A DNA stretch of 64,000 bases from an uncultured Neglectibacter sp. (lineage in GTDB: Bacteria; Bacillota; Clostridia; Oscillospirales; Acutalibacteraceae): contig CAMNSA010000002.1 of the NCBI GenBank assembly GCA_946554335.1, forward strand, positions 124,001 through 188,000, written 5' to 3'. Below, piece by piece: positions 31,526 to 40,464 of this stretch (within the stretch, counting starts at the first letter, position 1; each line of letters begins with the position of its first letter). A program made the translations under genes and the position numbers. The notes below the pieces were generated by a model. That model was given only the letters and a program-made list of their open reading frames with translations, was not told where the DNA came from and ran no database searches.

Positions 31526-32377
31526 TTGGTCGAATTTCGTAATGTATCAAAGGTCTATAATAACGGCACGGAAGCGCTGCACAATATTAACCTGAAGGTG
31601 GACAAGGGCGAGTTCGTGTTTATCGTAGGCTCCTCCGGGGCGGGGAAAAGCACATTCCTGAAGCTGATCATGTGCGAGGAGCGTCCCAATTCCGGCCAGG
31701 TAATCGTGGACGGCGTGGATGTGTCCCGGATCCGGAAGGGAAAGATTCCCTATATCCGCAGAAGGATGGGCATCGTGTTCCAGGATTTCCGCCTGATTGA
31801 TCATATGACGGTATACGACAATGTGGCCTTTGCCATGCATGTGGTGGGGGCCTCCTCCAAGACCATCAAAAAGCGCGTCCCCTATATTCTCAGCCTGGTA
31901 GGCCTGCAGCACAAGGCAAAGCACCATCCCAACGAGCTTTCCGGCGGCGAGCGCCAGAGAGTGGGTTTAGCGCGGGCGCTGGTGAACAACCCCACTATGA
32001 TCGTGGCTGACGAGCCTACCGGAAATATTGACCCGGCCCTCTCCTTTGAGATCGTAGATCTGTTAAGCGAGATCAACCGCCGGGGAACCACGGTGCTGAT
32101 GGTAACTCACGAGCACTCTCTGGTCAAGCACTTTCACAAGCGGATCATCCAGATCCACAGCGGCGAGATCGTGGCGGATACGGCTGCCATGCAGGAGGAT
32201 GTTCCCGAGGAGCAGGAGCCCGCGGTGGAAGAGGAGTATGGAGAGTATGAAGAGGGTTATAGCGAGGTAGAGGTCAACGAGGAGTACGAGTCCGAAGAGG
32301 CGGACGCTTCCTACGAGGAGGATGAAGAGAACTTCGATGAGGAAGAAGAGGACGAGGAAGGGAGCGTGGACGGCTGA
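31526..32377 (+). CDS. ftsE: Cell division ATP-binding protein FtsE with acidic C-terminal extension
   Basis: MVEFRNVSKVYNNGTEALHNINLKVDKGEFVFIVGSSGAGKSTFLKLI; LSGGERQRVGLARALVNNP; overlaps ftsX. Confidence 0.96.
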   Translation: MVEFRNVSKVYNNGTEALHNINLKVDKGEFVFIVGSSGAGKSTFLKLIMCEERPNSGQVIVDGVDVSRIRKGKIPYIRRRMGIVFQDFRLIDHMTVYDNVAFAMHVVGASSKTIKKRVPYILSLVGLQHKAKHHPNELSGGERQRVGLARALVNNPTMIVADEPTGNIDPALSFEIVDLLSEINRRGTTVLMVTHEHSLVKHFHKRIIQIHSGEIVADTAAMQEDVPEEQEPAVEEEYGEYEEGYSEVEVNEEYESEEADASYEEDEENFDEEEEDEEGSVDG

Positions 32378-33282
32378 TGCACAGTATCGGGTATCTTTTT
32401 AAAGAGGGCTTAAAAAGCCTTTGGAAAAACAGAACGATGAGTATCGCTTCTATTGCCGTGCTGATCTCCTGCCTGTTGATGACAGGCGTGGCGGGGCTGC
32501 TTTCCCTCAACCTTTCTATCACCATGAAGTCCATTGAGGACAACAACAGCGTGATGGTCTATCTGGATGAAAGTCTGCCCTCCCTTTCCGCCGTCAAGGT
32601 GGGAGAGGAGATCAAAAAGATCGAGAATATCGGGGAGTGTACCTTCATCCCCAAGGACGACGGGCTGCTTACCATGATGGACAATATGGACGGCACGCCG
32701 GAGCTTTTCAACGGTCTGCTGGGAGACGATAATCCCCTTCCGGACGCCTATCAGATCTCCTTGAGCGATCTGAGCCTTTACGATGAGACGATCAGCGAAG
32801 TGAAGGCGGTGGAGGGGGTCAAATCCATTTCTGATTTCCGGGACGTGGCCACAAAGCTCAGCAATCTGGACCGGCTGGTGCGCTATTGCAGTATCGCCAT
32901 CGTGGCAGTGCTCAGCGTGGTGTCCCTGTTCATCATATCCAACACGGTAAAGGTTACCATGTTCTCCCGGAGAATGGAGATCAGCATCATGAAGTCTGTG
33001 GGCGCGACCAACGGCTTTGTCAGGATCCCCTTTATCGTGGAGGGCCTGATGATCGGGATCCTTTCCGGCGCGATTTCCGCCACGGTGCTGCTGTTCGCCT
33101 ATGATAAAGCGGTGGAGGTTGTCTACAGCATCGTCCCGTTCCTCAGCGCTATGGATCTTTCTCCTTATACGCTGTTGATCTATTTGGGGTATATGGTGGC
33201 CGGAATGTTATTCGGCGTTATGGGCGGCGTAATCTCCATCAGCAAGTACTTGAAAAAAGAGGGAGAAAACGCCATCGTTTGA
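32377..33282 (+). CDS. ftsX: Permease-like cell division protein FtsX
   Basis: MHSIGYLFKEGLKSLWKNRTMSIASIAVL; four TM; directly after ftsE. Confidence 0.95.
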   Translation: MHSIGYLFKEGLKSLWKNRTMSIASIAVLISCLLMTGVAGLLSLNLSITMKSIEDNNSVMVYLDESLPSLSAVKVGEEIKKIENIGECTFIPKDDGLLTMMDNMDGTPELFNGLLGDDNPLPDAYQISLSDLSLYDETISEVKAVEGVKSISDFRDVATKLSNLDRLVRYCSIAIVAVLSVVSLFIISNTVKVTMFSRRMEISIMKSVGATNGFVRIPFIVEGLMIGILSGAISATVLLFAYDKAVEVVYSIVPFLSAMDLSPYTLLIYLGYMVAGMLFGVMGGVISISKYLKKEGENAIV

Positions 33283-33396
33283 TCCGCCGGTCTGGAACGG
33301 GATCTTTTTCCTTCCGCGCTTTTTCATTGACAACGACCCGGGTTTTCACTATAATAAGAAACATTCAGGCGCCCTTGGGCGCCTTATCAGTAAAGG

Positions 33397-33888
33397 ATGA
33401 GAGTTATGGCAGAGAAACAGTACTTTGTAACCGAAGAGGGATTGGAATCCCTGGAAAAGGAATTGGATTATTTAAAAACAGTAAGACGCAGGGAAGTGGC
33501 GGAAAAAATTAAAGTGGCCCTTTCCTTCGGCGATCTTTCTGAAAACAGCGAATATGACGAGGCCAAAAATGATCAGGCTATGATGGAGGCCCGGATCGCC
33601 GATGTGGAGGTCATGCTGAAAAACGCCGTGGTCATCGACGAGAGCGAGCTGAGCAAGGAGACCGTGCATATCGGTTCCAAAATTGAAGTAAATGTCACCG
33701 GGGCGGATGGAAAAAAATCCAAGCGGGAATTCAAGATCGTGGGGTCAAACGAGGCGGACCCCCGAAATGGGAAGATCTCGGACGAATCCGCGGTAGGAAA
33801 GGCCTTGATCGGTCATAAATCCGGTCAGACCGTTCAAGTGGAAACGCCCGCGGGCATGTCCAAATACAAGATCGTCACCATCGCTTGA
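33397..33888 (+). CDS. greA: Transcription elongation factor GreA; probable start ATG at 33406
   Basis: YFVTEEGLESLEKELDYLKTVRRREVAEKIKVALSFGDLSENSEYDEAKNDQ. Confidence 0.97.
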   Translation: MRVMAEKQYFVTEEGLESLEKELDYLKTVRRREVAEKIKVALSFGDLSENSEYDEAKNDQAMMEARIADVEVMLKNAVVIDESELSKETVHIGSKIEVNVTGADGKKSKREFKIVGSNEADPRNGKISDESAVGKALIGHKSGQTVQVETPAGMSKYKIVTIA

Positions 33889-33895
33889 CGCGGAT

Positions 33896-33931
33896 AAAAG
33901 GAGCCTCCCAAAGTGCGGTGCTCCTTTTTTA
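33896..33931 (+). terminator. AAAGGAGC...GCTCCTTTTTT hairpin after greA
   Basis: Inverted repeat followed by T tract. Confidence 0.8.
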
Positions 33932-33962
33932 AATGATTTTTATAAGGGGAAAGAGGATCAGT

Positions 33963-35468
33963 ATGGTGCAACAGCAAAATGCAGGCCCACAGAATACGGG
34001 AGAAGATTTAAACGAAATTCTGCGTGTGCGCAGAGAGAAGCTTGCGGCGCTGCAGGAGGCGGGAGAGGACCCCTTCCGGCAGACGCGTTTCCTCTGGGAC
34101 GCTACCAGCGGGCAGATCAAGGAGAATTTTGACGAGATGGAAGGGAAACCCGTCAAGGTGGCCGGACGGCTGATGTCCAAGCGGGGAATGGGAAAGGTGT
34201 CCTTCTGCGACTTGCAGGATCGGGACGGCAAGATCCAGCTTTACGCCCGGCAGGACGAGATGGACGAGGCGGTCTATAAGAAGTTCAAGAAATATGACAT
34301 CGGCGATATCGTGGGAGTCGAGGGAGAGGTTTTCCGCACCCAGCGCGGGGAAATGAGCGTTCGGGCAAAGAATATCACCCTGCTCTCCAAGTCCCTTCTG
34401 CCGCTGCCGGAGAAGTTCCACGGCCTTCAGAACAAGGACCTGCGCTACCGTCAGAGATATGTGGACCTCATCGTCAACCCGGAGGTAAAGCGGAACTTTG
34501 TCCTGCGCGCTCAGTTTATCAAGCATGTGCGGGATTTTCTGGATGATCGGGGCTTTATCGAGGTGGAAACCCCGGTGCTCAACACCATTCAGGGCGGCGC
34601 TACCGCCCGACCTTTTGTGACCCACCACAACACCCTGGACATCGACATGTATCTGCGTATCGCAACTGAGCTTCCTTTAAAGCGGCTCATTGTGGGTGGG
34701 ATGGATCGGGTCTATGACCTGGGCAGGATCTTCCGCAATGAGGGCATGGACCCGAAGCATAACCCGGAGTTTACCACGGTTGAGCTTTATCAGGCCTATG
34801 CCGATTTCAACGACATGATGGATCTCTTTGAGGATCTGCTCTCTTCGGCGGCCCAGAAGCTGCTGGGGACCTATGAGCTGGAGTGGCTCGGGAAGCAGGT
34901 GAACCTTACCCCCGGCTGGCGCCGCATGCCCATGCACGAGGCGGTGAGGGAATACTGCGGGATCGATTTCATGGCGATCACCTCCGACGAGGAGGCTGTG
35001 AAGGCTGCGAAGGAGATCGGCGTGGAGCTTCCGGAGAACAAGGAGCCCACCTGGGGCAACGCCCTGTATGAGTGCTTTGACCAGCGGGTGGAGGAAAAGC
35101 TTGTTGATCCCACCTTCATCACCATGCATCCGGTGGATGTGTCGCCGCTTGCCAAGCGCTCTCCCAAGGACTCCAGGCTCACAGAGCGGTTCGAGCTGTT
35201 TATCTGCGGCTCCGAGATGGGCAACGCCTTTTCTGAGCTCAACGACCCCATCGACCAGCGCAGCCGCTTCCAGAAAGAGGTGGAGGCCAGAGCCAAGGGC
35301 GACGACGAGGCCGGCATGATGGACGAGGATTTCCTCACGGCTTTGGAATACGGGATGCCTCCCACGGGAGGTCTCGGAATTGGGATCGATAGATGCGTGA
35401 TGCTTCTCACCGGCGCAGATTCCATCCGGGACGTGATCGCCTTCCCCACGATGAAACCTCTCGATTAA
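33963..35468 (+). CDS. lysS: Lysyl-tRNA synthetase (class II)
   Basis: NEILRVRREKLAALQEAGEDPF; RMSKRGMGKVSFCDLQDRDGKIQLY; GGLGIGIDRCVMLLTGADSIRDVIAFPTMKP. Confidence 0.97.
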   Translation: MVQQQNAGPQNTGEDLNEILRVRREKLAALQEAGEDPFRQTRFLWDATSGQIKENFDEMEGKPVKVAGRLMSKRGMGKVSFCDLQDRDGKIQLYARQDEMDEAVYKKFKKYDIGDIVGVEGEVFRTQRGEMSVRAKNITLLSKSLLPLPEKFHGLQNKDLRYRQRYVDLIVNPEVKRNFVLRAQFIKHVRDFLDDRGFIEVETPVLNTIQGGATARPFVTHHNTLDIDMYLRIATELPLKRLIVGGMDRVYDLGRIFRNEGMDPKHNPEFTTVELYQAYADFNDMMDLFEDLLSSAAQKLLGTYELEWLGKQVNLTPGWRRMPMHEAVREYCGIDFMAITSDEEAVKAAKEIGVELPENKEPTWGNALYECFDQRVEEKLVDPTFITMHPVDVSPLAKRSPKDSRLTERFELFICGSEMGNAFSELNDPIDQRSRFQKEVEARAKGDDEAGMMDEDFLTALEYGMPPTGGLGIGIDRCVMLLTGADSIRDVIAFPTMKPLD

Positions 35469-35521
35469 CAGCCCCCTTGCGGCACAATGGTTTTCGGGGA
35501 TTTCAGGGGATAAATCGGGAG

Positions 35522-35548
35522 ATTTTACACCTAATTTACACCTTTTCA
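35522..35548. repeat. Candidate att direct repeat, left end: ATTTTACACCTAATTTACACCTTTTCA
   Basis: Identical to the right-end repeat apart from one inserted G. Confidence 0.75.
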
Positions 35549-35731
35549 ATGAACAAGAGCCCACAATAACAAACTCTGAAAAGACACTTTTGCAAGTAGC
35601 AAGGGTGTTTTTTCTTACGCATTTTTAGCACCTCACAATATGTGAGGCATACATAAGCATTTGTGTTTATAAGAATGCTGCCGACAGACAACAGTGTTAT
35701 AAGCATGAAATCTTAGAATAAACAAAAGGAG

Positions 35732-35765
35732 GAGATGACGAATATAGTCATCTCTGCCTTATTTT
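35732..35765 (+). terminator. GAGATGAC-GAATATA-GTCATCTC hairpin with T tract
   Basis: 8-bp perfect inverted repeat followed by TGCCTTATTTTTTT. Confidence 0.7.
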
Positions 35766-35870
35766 TTTGCGCAAAAAAATGAGAGCAAACCAACAAAGGC
35801 TCACTCTCATATAATATTAAGATATTTATACACCCACATATATCCACTTTAGTGGTGATGTCAAATGATT

Positions 35871-36293
35871 TTATAGAAAATCATTTTCCTCCATTCGTTC
35901 CAGGTAGACTCGCTCAATATTTTCAATAGCGAGAACACATCGGTTGTTACGATAGTCCTTATGTTCCCGGCAGTAATCCTCATAAAAATCTATAACGGCG
36001 AGAATTTCAATAAAGTCCTCTCGCGTATGCTTCAGTCCACGCATCAGCTCAAGATTAAAGGATAGGATTTGCGCTCTGTGGGCATCTGCATTGCGTTCAT
36101 CATCAACCTTTATGTGACCGTCAAGCCGTTTCTCCACTGTGTTTAGTTTCTCAATTACATCTCCATTGAGACCCCTGCCGATTGCCCGCATGATAGCAGA
36201 CCACGGGTCTACCTTGATTGGAGCAATTTGGACGAGCGTTAGCAAGAGTAATATACCACCACCACTCCAACTTAAAATCTCTGCGATACTCAT
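35871..36293 (-). CDS. Phage holin-region protein with N-terminal TM and coiled coil
   Basis: MSIAEILSWSGGGILLLLTLVQIAPIKVDPWSAIMRAIGRGLNGDVIEKLNTVEKRLDGHI; adjacent to holin-like gene. Confidence 0.6.
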   Translation of the reverse strand: MSIAEILSWSGGGILLLLTLVQIAPIKVDPWSAIMRAIGRGLNGDVIEKLNTVEKRLDGHIKVDDERNADAHRAQILSFNLELMRGLKHTREDFIEILAVIDFYEDYCREHKDYRNNRCVLAIENIERVYLERMEENDFL

Positions 36294-36311
36294 ACTGCAC
36301 CTCCTGAAAAG

Positions 36312-36674
36312 TTATTTGATATCCTTCTTTTCTTCAGCGGCAACAGTTTTGTTCGCATTCAAAACTTTGCTCATGTCACACATATTGTCGATGAGTTCGC
36401 CGATTTTCTCATAATCTTTTTCATCCAAGTCATAGTCGATTGTGTCAGCAGATGCTTTTAGCATTGCCATGACATATGTTTTCTTATCTGCTCCGACCTC
36501 CATCTTGCCTTCAACCTCTGACATGAGGTCAATAACAAGACCCACAACTTTCGGCCAATTCTTTTCTTTTACAGCCTTGCGGACATATTCTACCAGCTTG
36601 ATAGCCAGAGGAATAGCGGTTGCAAGACCTGCGAGGACAGAAACAATAAGTTGCAGATACTGTTCCATACCCAT
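36312..36674 (-). CDS. Phage holin-like protein
   Basis: N-terminal TM segment QYLQLIVSVLAGLATAIPLAIKLVEYVRKAVKEKNW; phage context. Confidence 0.6.
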   Translation of the reverse strand: MGMEQYLQLIVSVLAGLATAIPLAIKLVEYVRKAVKEKNWPKVVGLVIDLMSEVEGKMEVGADKKTYVMAMLKASADTIDYDLDEKDYEKIGELIDNMCDMSKVLNANKTVAAEEKKDIK

Positions 36675-36679
36675 TCCGG

Positions 36680-37078
36680 ATTGCCATCATCGTTTTCTGC
36701 TTCCGTGCTCCCAATGACTGTGTCCCCAAGTGTAGCTGTGACGGTAGACCCAGTAGGCGCACTGACAACAACCTGTGGAGTCATAAAACCGCCAAGCTGT
36801 GTTTTGACATAATTCACCAGATTTCCAAGAGTCATCCTGTTTCCTGTTTTATTCGATGTATCTCTGATAGCAATACAGTCAGCAGACACTGCATTTGAAT
36901 AAGATAGGGTAGAAGACCCGCTGATAAGGTTGTACAGCCGGTCATCCAAAATGTCTCCCTGTTCAATTACGGCAACATGGTCTACACCAAGTTTATTATA
37001 TAACTCGTCGTGACCAATCAGAGCATATGTGCCGTCGTTACCAGAAGAAACGCCACCCTTGATAAATGCCGCATTAAA
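36680..37078 (-). pseudogene. Truncated phage tail/structural gene fragment
   Basis: Minus-strand frame open from about 37078: FNAAFIKGGVSSGNDGTYALIGHDELYNKLGVDHVAVIEQGDILDDRLYNLISGSSTL...VVVSAPTGSTVTATLGDTVIGSTEAENDDGNPEW, then runs out of frame into the holin gene. Confidence 0.75.
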
Positions 37079-37079
37079 G

Positions 37080-37301
37080 TATATTACAAAAGATACCGAT
37101 GCAGTGGTTTCTTATAAGCTATATGAGCCGTTCAAAACAATGGGCAGCGTAAGTGCAGAAGCAAAGTTGCTTGAATTTGATAAGCCAGAGTGGTTTGCGC
37201 GAGTTGCAGAGTTTTCAAGTAATACAGAGGTATATCCGCTAACCAACGGAAAGGTAAGGCTTACATTTACCTTTCACGGCTTGACTGCTCCAATTGAGTG
37301 A
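37080..37301 (+). pseudogene. 5'-truncated phage early-region gene fragment
   Basis: YITKDTDAVVSYKLYEPFKTMGSVSAEAKLLEFDKPEWF...; predicted N-term MPSLPEETPPLINAALK of ORF 37029-37301 is antisense to the tail fragment. Confidence 0.6.
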
Positions 37302-37675
37302 GGAGGTACGGTGTGGAAGAGAAATCTTGCAAAGACCTTGTAATGGAAGTTGTCGAAGAAGCATCCAAACGATTTGGCAGTTCATTCGTTGTTACAGAAG
37401 AATCTATAGGTAAGCTATCTGATATTTGTGATGCAGTAGATAATTTAGCAGACGATAATTTCTGCGACTATATTGATATCGATGTTGACGAGTACACAAA
37501 AAAACTGACGATTGGAATTACCTGTGATGATTTAGAAATGCACGGTGGAAGAACAAACGAGTTCTTTACCCTGATTAAGATGGTAGACTCATTTTGCTTC
37601 TCCACAACATCCGATGGTGCATTGAAGGTGGAATTCAACATTTTCTGGATATGGGAGGGAACTCGTGAATGCTAA
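37298..37675 (+). CDS. Hypothetical phage protein
   Basis: Acidic 125 aa ORF in a tightly packed early operon. Confidence 0.7.
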   Translation: MRRYGVEEKSCKDLVMEVVEEASKRFGSSFVVTEESIGKLSDICDAVDNLADDNFCDYIDIDVDEYTKKLTIGITCDDLEMHGGRTNEFFTLIKMVDSFCFSTTSDGALKVEFNIFWIWEGTREC

Positions 37676-37895
37676 CAGACGCGGGCGATTGAATGATGCG
37701 CTCAAAATGTTATCAAGCGCTGCTGTTATTGTAGAAAATGTATGTGACAAAGAGGAAGATTGCTTGGACAATTATCCGGAAAATCTGCAAAGTACAGAGC
37801 GATTTGGGAAAATTGAAGATGCCGTTGATAACCTTAATGAGGCACTTGAAAAAATAGACGATGCAAAAGGATATATTGAATCAGCGATAAGATGA
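37665..37895 (+). CDS. Small helical phage protein
   Basis: MLSSAAVIVENVCDKEEDCLDNYPENLQSTERFGKIEDAVDNLNEALEKIDDAKGYIESA, a recurrent phage early-region style protein. Confidence 0.75.
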   Translation: MNANRRGRLNDALKMLSSAAVIVENVCDKEEDCLDNYPENLQSTERFGKIEDAVDNLNEALEKIDDAKGYIESAIR

Positions 37896-37906
37896 GGTGT
37901 TAGGTA

Positions 37907-38482
37907 ATGTGGTCTGTGTTGGTTGCCGTATTAGGAAGCGTATATTTGGCTGGAAAGATGTCAGCAGAAAAAGGCGCTTCACAAGAGGCGGCTTCAAAAC
38001 GTGAAGAGTGGAATCGTGCACTCAACGAGTGGTGTGCGAAAATTACAGATGAAGACCTTGAAAATAGGCTTGAACTGTATATACGCGACAATCCGTTTGA
38101 GGCGTCTCAAAAAGCTAAGTATTTGTGCAACTGCATACCAAAAGACCAAGACAATATAACGACATATCTTAGAATCCTTTTGGCAGAACATGGCAAAATT
38201 AAAAAAACAGATGCAATCTTTGGGATAGATACTCCGTTATATACTCCAAAGCCGGCTGGTGCAGCAGAACAAAAGTATAAAGAATTTTTTGAGTTTGTTG
38301 CATGGTTAAATAGTAGTCTCAATGAACATGGGGCAGATACTGGTCAAGTTTTCTTTATTCCATCATATCCAAAGCCAGAATCAAAGAAATATTACGATAT
38401 GCCAGAGGCTGGAGAATTATTAGAATGTGGAACATATGTATGGGCTCCTCAGAGAATTGCGGTATATCTTGATAAAAAGTAA
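37907..38482 (+). CDS. Hypothetical phage protein with N-terminal hydrophobic segment
   Basis: 191 aa ORF starting MWSVLVAVLGSVYLAGKMSAEKGA. Confidence 0.65.
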   Translation: MWSVLVAVLGSVYLAGKMSAEKGASQEAASKREEWNRALNEWCAKITDEDLENRLELYIRDNPFEASQKAKYLCNCIPKDQDNITTYLRILLAEHGKIKKTDAIFGIDTPLYTPKPAGAAEQKYKEFFEFVAWLNSSLNEHGADTGQVFFIPSYPKPESKKYYDMPEAGELLECGTYVWAPQRIAVYLDKK

Positions 38483-38513
38483 AGCGGGGTGATTTAACCC
38501 CGCTACTTTAATC
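38478..38513. terminator. Convergent bidirectional terminator AAAGTAAAGCGGGGTGATTTAACCCCGCTACTTT
   Basis: Inverted repeat between converging + and - genes. Confidence 0.75.
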
Positions 38514-39308
38514 TTCAAAAAGATAATCTGGCAAATTAACTCTACAATTCATAATAACCTTGCCACACGACCTAACATCGCTTCCGCTATCTGGCGACAC
38601 GAACACATTCGTGTGTTTTAACTTAGGATTTGCGGATACAAGAATAAGATTACCGTTTTCATCGAGATAATACATCTTACAGTACATGGCTCCATCAACA
38701 CAAAAAATACCGACATCGCCAATACGCAACTCTGCGTCTTTGTCTACATAGACCATGTCTCCATCGTGTATGTATGGATACATACTGTTTCCTTGAATGT
38801 TGACGGCATAATCAGCTTGAGCCGGTACATCGTCATTAACAAGCATCATTTCAAAATCTGTTCCATCCAGTGGCATTGACGAACCGGCAGCGGACGGAGT
38901 GGTATAATGCGGTATATACCTGTCCTTGTGTTTTGGCTTTTGGACATCGGTGATGCTTACGATTCGTTCCGCACTTGTTTTTTCGACTCGCTCTCGCTCA
39001 ATGGCGCAGACTGTTCTAACCGTTTTCTGACCAAATGCGTCAAGTGATTTGTAGTTTTCAAGCAGTGTCGCTTCAGATTTAGAGCTTATAAAACTACGCT
39101 TTGGTAAATCATTCTCAAGCCCAAGAATAGTATCTGCTGATACCATCAGAGTTTTGCTGAGAGAGATTATGGCATCCATGGATGGCTTTTTCTCCCCGCG
39201 TTCCCAATACTGGATGGTAACTGTAGATACACCAATAGCCTCACTTAATTCTTTTTGCGTAAGACCACATGCAAGTCGTAAGGCTTTTAATCTTTGTGCA
39301 AACTTCAT
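38508..39308 (-). CDS. CI-like phage repressor (XRE HTH + S24 peptidase)
   Basis: LRLACGLTQKELSEAIGVSTVTIQYWERGEKKPS; NIQGNSMYPYIHDGDMVYVDKDAELRIGDVGIFCVDGAMYCKMYYL. Confidence 0.95.
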   Translation of the reverse strand: MKFAQRLKALRLACGLTQKELSEAIGVSTVTIQYWERGEKKPSMDAIISLSKTLMVSADTILGLENDLPKRSFISSKSEATLLENYKSLDAFGQKTVRTVCAIERERVEKTSAERIVSITDVQKPKHKDRYIPHYTTPSAAGSSMPLDGTDFEMMLVNDDVPAQADYAVNIQGNSMYPYIHDGDMVYVDKDAELRIGDVGIFCVDGAMYCKMYYLDENGNLILVSANPKLKHTNVFVSPDSGSDVRSCGKVIMNCRVNLPDYLFED

Positions 39309-39346
39309 GGTTTACCTCCGAAAATTTATCTCTCGCTGCTGTTGAC

Positions 39347-39368
39347 ATGGTAGCTGTTTTATGGTAGC
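39347..39368. promoter_or_regulatory. Candidate repressor operator: direct repeat ATGGTAGC ... ATGGTAGC (14-bp period)
   Basis: 39347-39354 and 39361-39368, upstream of the repressor start; flanked by GCTGTT...AACAGC. Confidence 0.4.
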
Positions 39369-39398
39369 ATTAACAGCACAACCTTGGTTTGTGAGAAC

Positions 39399-39427
39399 AT
39401 CATAGCACAAACTACATTTTGTGTCAA
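39399..39427 (-). promoter_or_regulatory. Sigma-A promoter for repressor: TTGACA-17-TATGAT
   Basis: Minus-strand TTGACACAAAATGTAGTTTGTGCTATGAT. Confidence 0.75.
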
Positions 39428-39587
39428 TATCTAAAAAAGGTGCACTGTCCCAGACAACAAACGAAGAGAACAGTGCACCCACAGCCGGTAAAATACAGGC
39501 CGGAGTTAATAGCGACACCACTCGCCAGTAACTCACCTGTAGTATACCACGGCACAAAAAATAAATCAATGGAGGTTTTACTACAGG

Positions 39588-39911
39588 ATGAAAAACAAAA
39601 TGTCGGTCAGAGAACTGAAAGCTTACTGTACCGACCATGCAGTTAACGAGGTTCTTTTCAGTACAGAAAACCAAAGATGGTATCAAACTTCTGACCCTTG
39701 TAAGGTACAAATGCACTTCAAAATTATGTTGATTAGCGAAACTCCGAATTTAGTTTATTTGAAATCTGATGTAGGCTCAATCTGCTTTGACAGGGTTAGA
39801 TTTGTTGAAGTTGATACTGATATTACAGTGCTTGGCACAGTTCTGTATTTATATTGTGGTGGCAAAAGTGCTGCAAGCCCAGAGATTACATACACCCTTA
39901 TTATCAGATAA
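39588..39911 (+). CDS. Hypothetical phage protein
   Basis: 107 aa ORF in early region. Confidence 0.6.
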   Translation: MKNKMSVRELKAYCTDHAVNEVLFSTENQRWYQTSDPCKVQMHFKIMLISETPNLVYLKSDVGSICFDRVRFVEVDTDITVLGTVLYLYCGGKSAASPEITYTLIIR

Positions 39912-39938
39912 TTTTTTCATTTCGGCTATTTAATTAAC

Positions 39939-39967
39939 TTGACATGGAGAAAACCATATGCTATACT
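39939..39967 (+). promoter_or_regulatory. Sigma-A promoter TTGACA-17-TATACT upstream of mazF-like gene
   Basis: TTGACA 39939-39944, TATACT 39962-39967. Confidence 0.75.
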
Positions 39968-40005
39968 CCGAGCATCAACATAATTATTTTGAAGGAGTAA
40001 GTAGA

Positions 40006-40440
40006 TTGAGTTTTCGTAAGAGCGGACACACACCTCAAATCGGAGAGGTATACATGATGAAGTTTACTGGCAGCGGTAACGAGCAGAGTGGTTGGCGTCC
40101 AGGGCTTGTGTTCCAGAATAATGTTGGTAATTCGTATAGCCCAAATATTATCGCTATCCCGCTAACTACGTCTATTAAAAAAGCTAACCAGCCAACGCAT
40201 GTTGTTGTATATGCAAACGACAGTGGTCTCTTGAAGGATAGCATGGTTTTGTGTGAGAATCCAGAGCGTATGTCCAAAGCAAATATCGGCAAGTATATCA
40301 CGACGCTGTCCGATAAGTATATGAAGCAAATCGCCGAAGCGAACATACTCGCCTCCAGCGCAATCGCGTATCTGGATATGAGCGCGCTCCAGGTGATATG
40401 GGAAAAGGCTATTGCCTTAAACGCCGTCGTACCGGCGTAA
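40006..40440 (+). CDS. MazF/PemK-like toxin-family protein
   Basis: IGEVYMMKFTGSGNEQSGWRPGLVFQNNVGNSYSPNIIAIPLTTSIKKANQPTHVVV; RBS GAAGGAG before TTG at 40006 (the 39958 ATG lies inside the promoter). Confidence 0.88.
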   Translation: MSFRKSGHTPQIGEVYMMKFTGSGNEQSGWRPGLVFQNNVGNSYSPNIIAIPLTTSIKKANQPTHVVVYANDSGLLKDSMVLCENPERMSKANIGKYITTLSDKYMKQIAEANILASSAIAYLDMSALQVIWEKAIALNAVVPA

Positions 40441-40464
40441 CTACATACTATATGGAGGTGCGCT

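Noticed and set aside
36590-37301. Invertible tail-fibre switch
   Set aside because: Considered because oppositely oriented fragments abut, but no inverted repeats or invertase gene were found; a deletion explains it more simply
39958-40005. ATG at 39958 as mazF-like start
   Set aside because: It overlaps the -10 region of the TTGACA-17-TATACT promoter; TTG 40006 with GAAGGAG fits better
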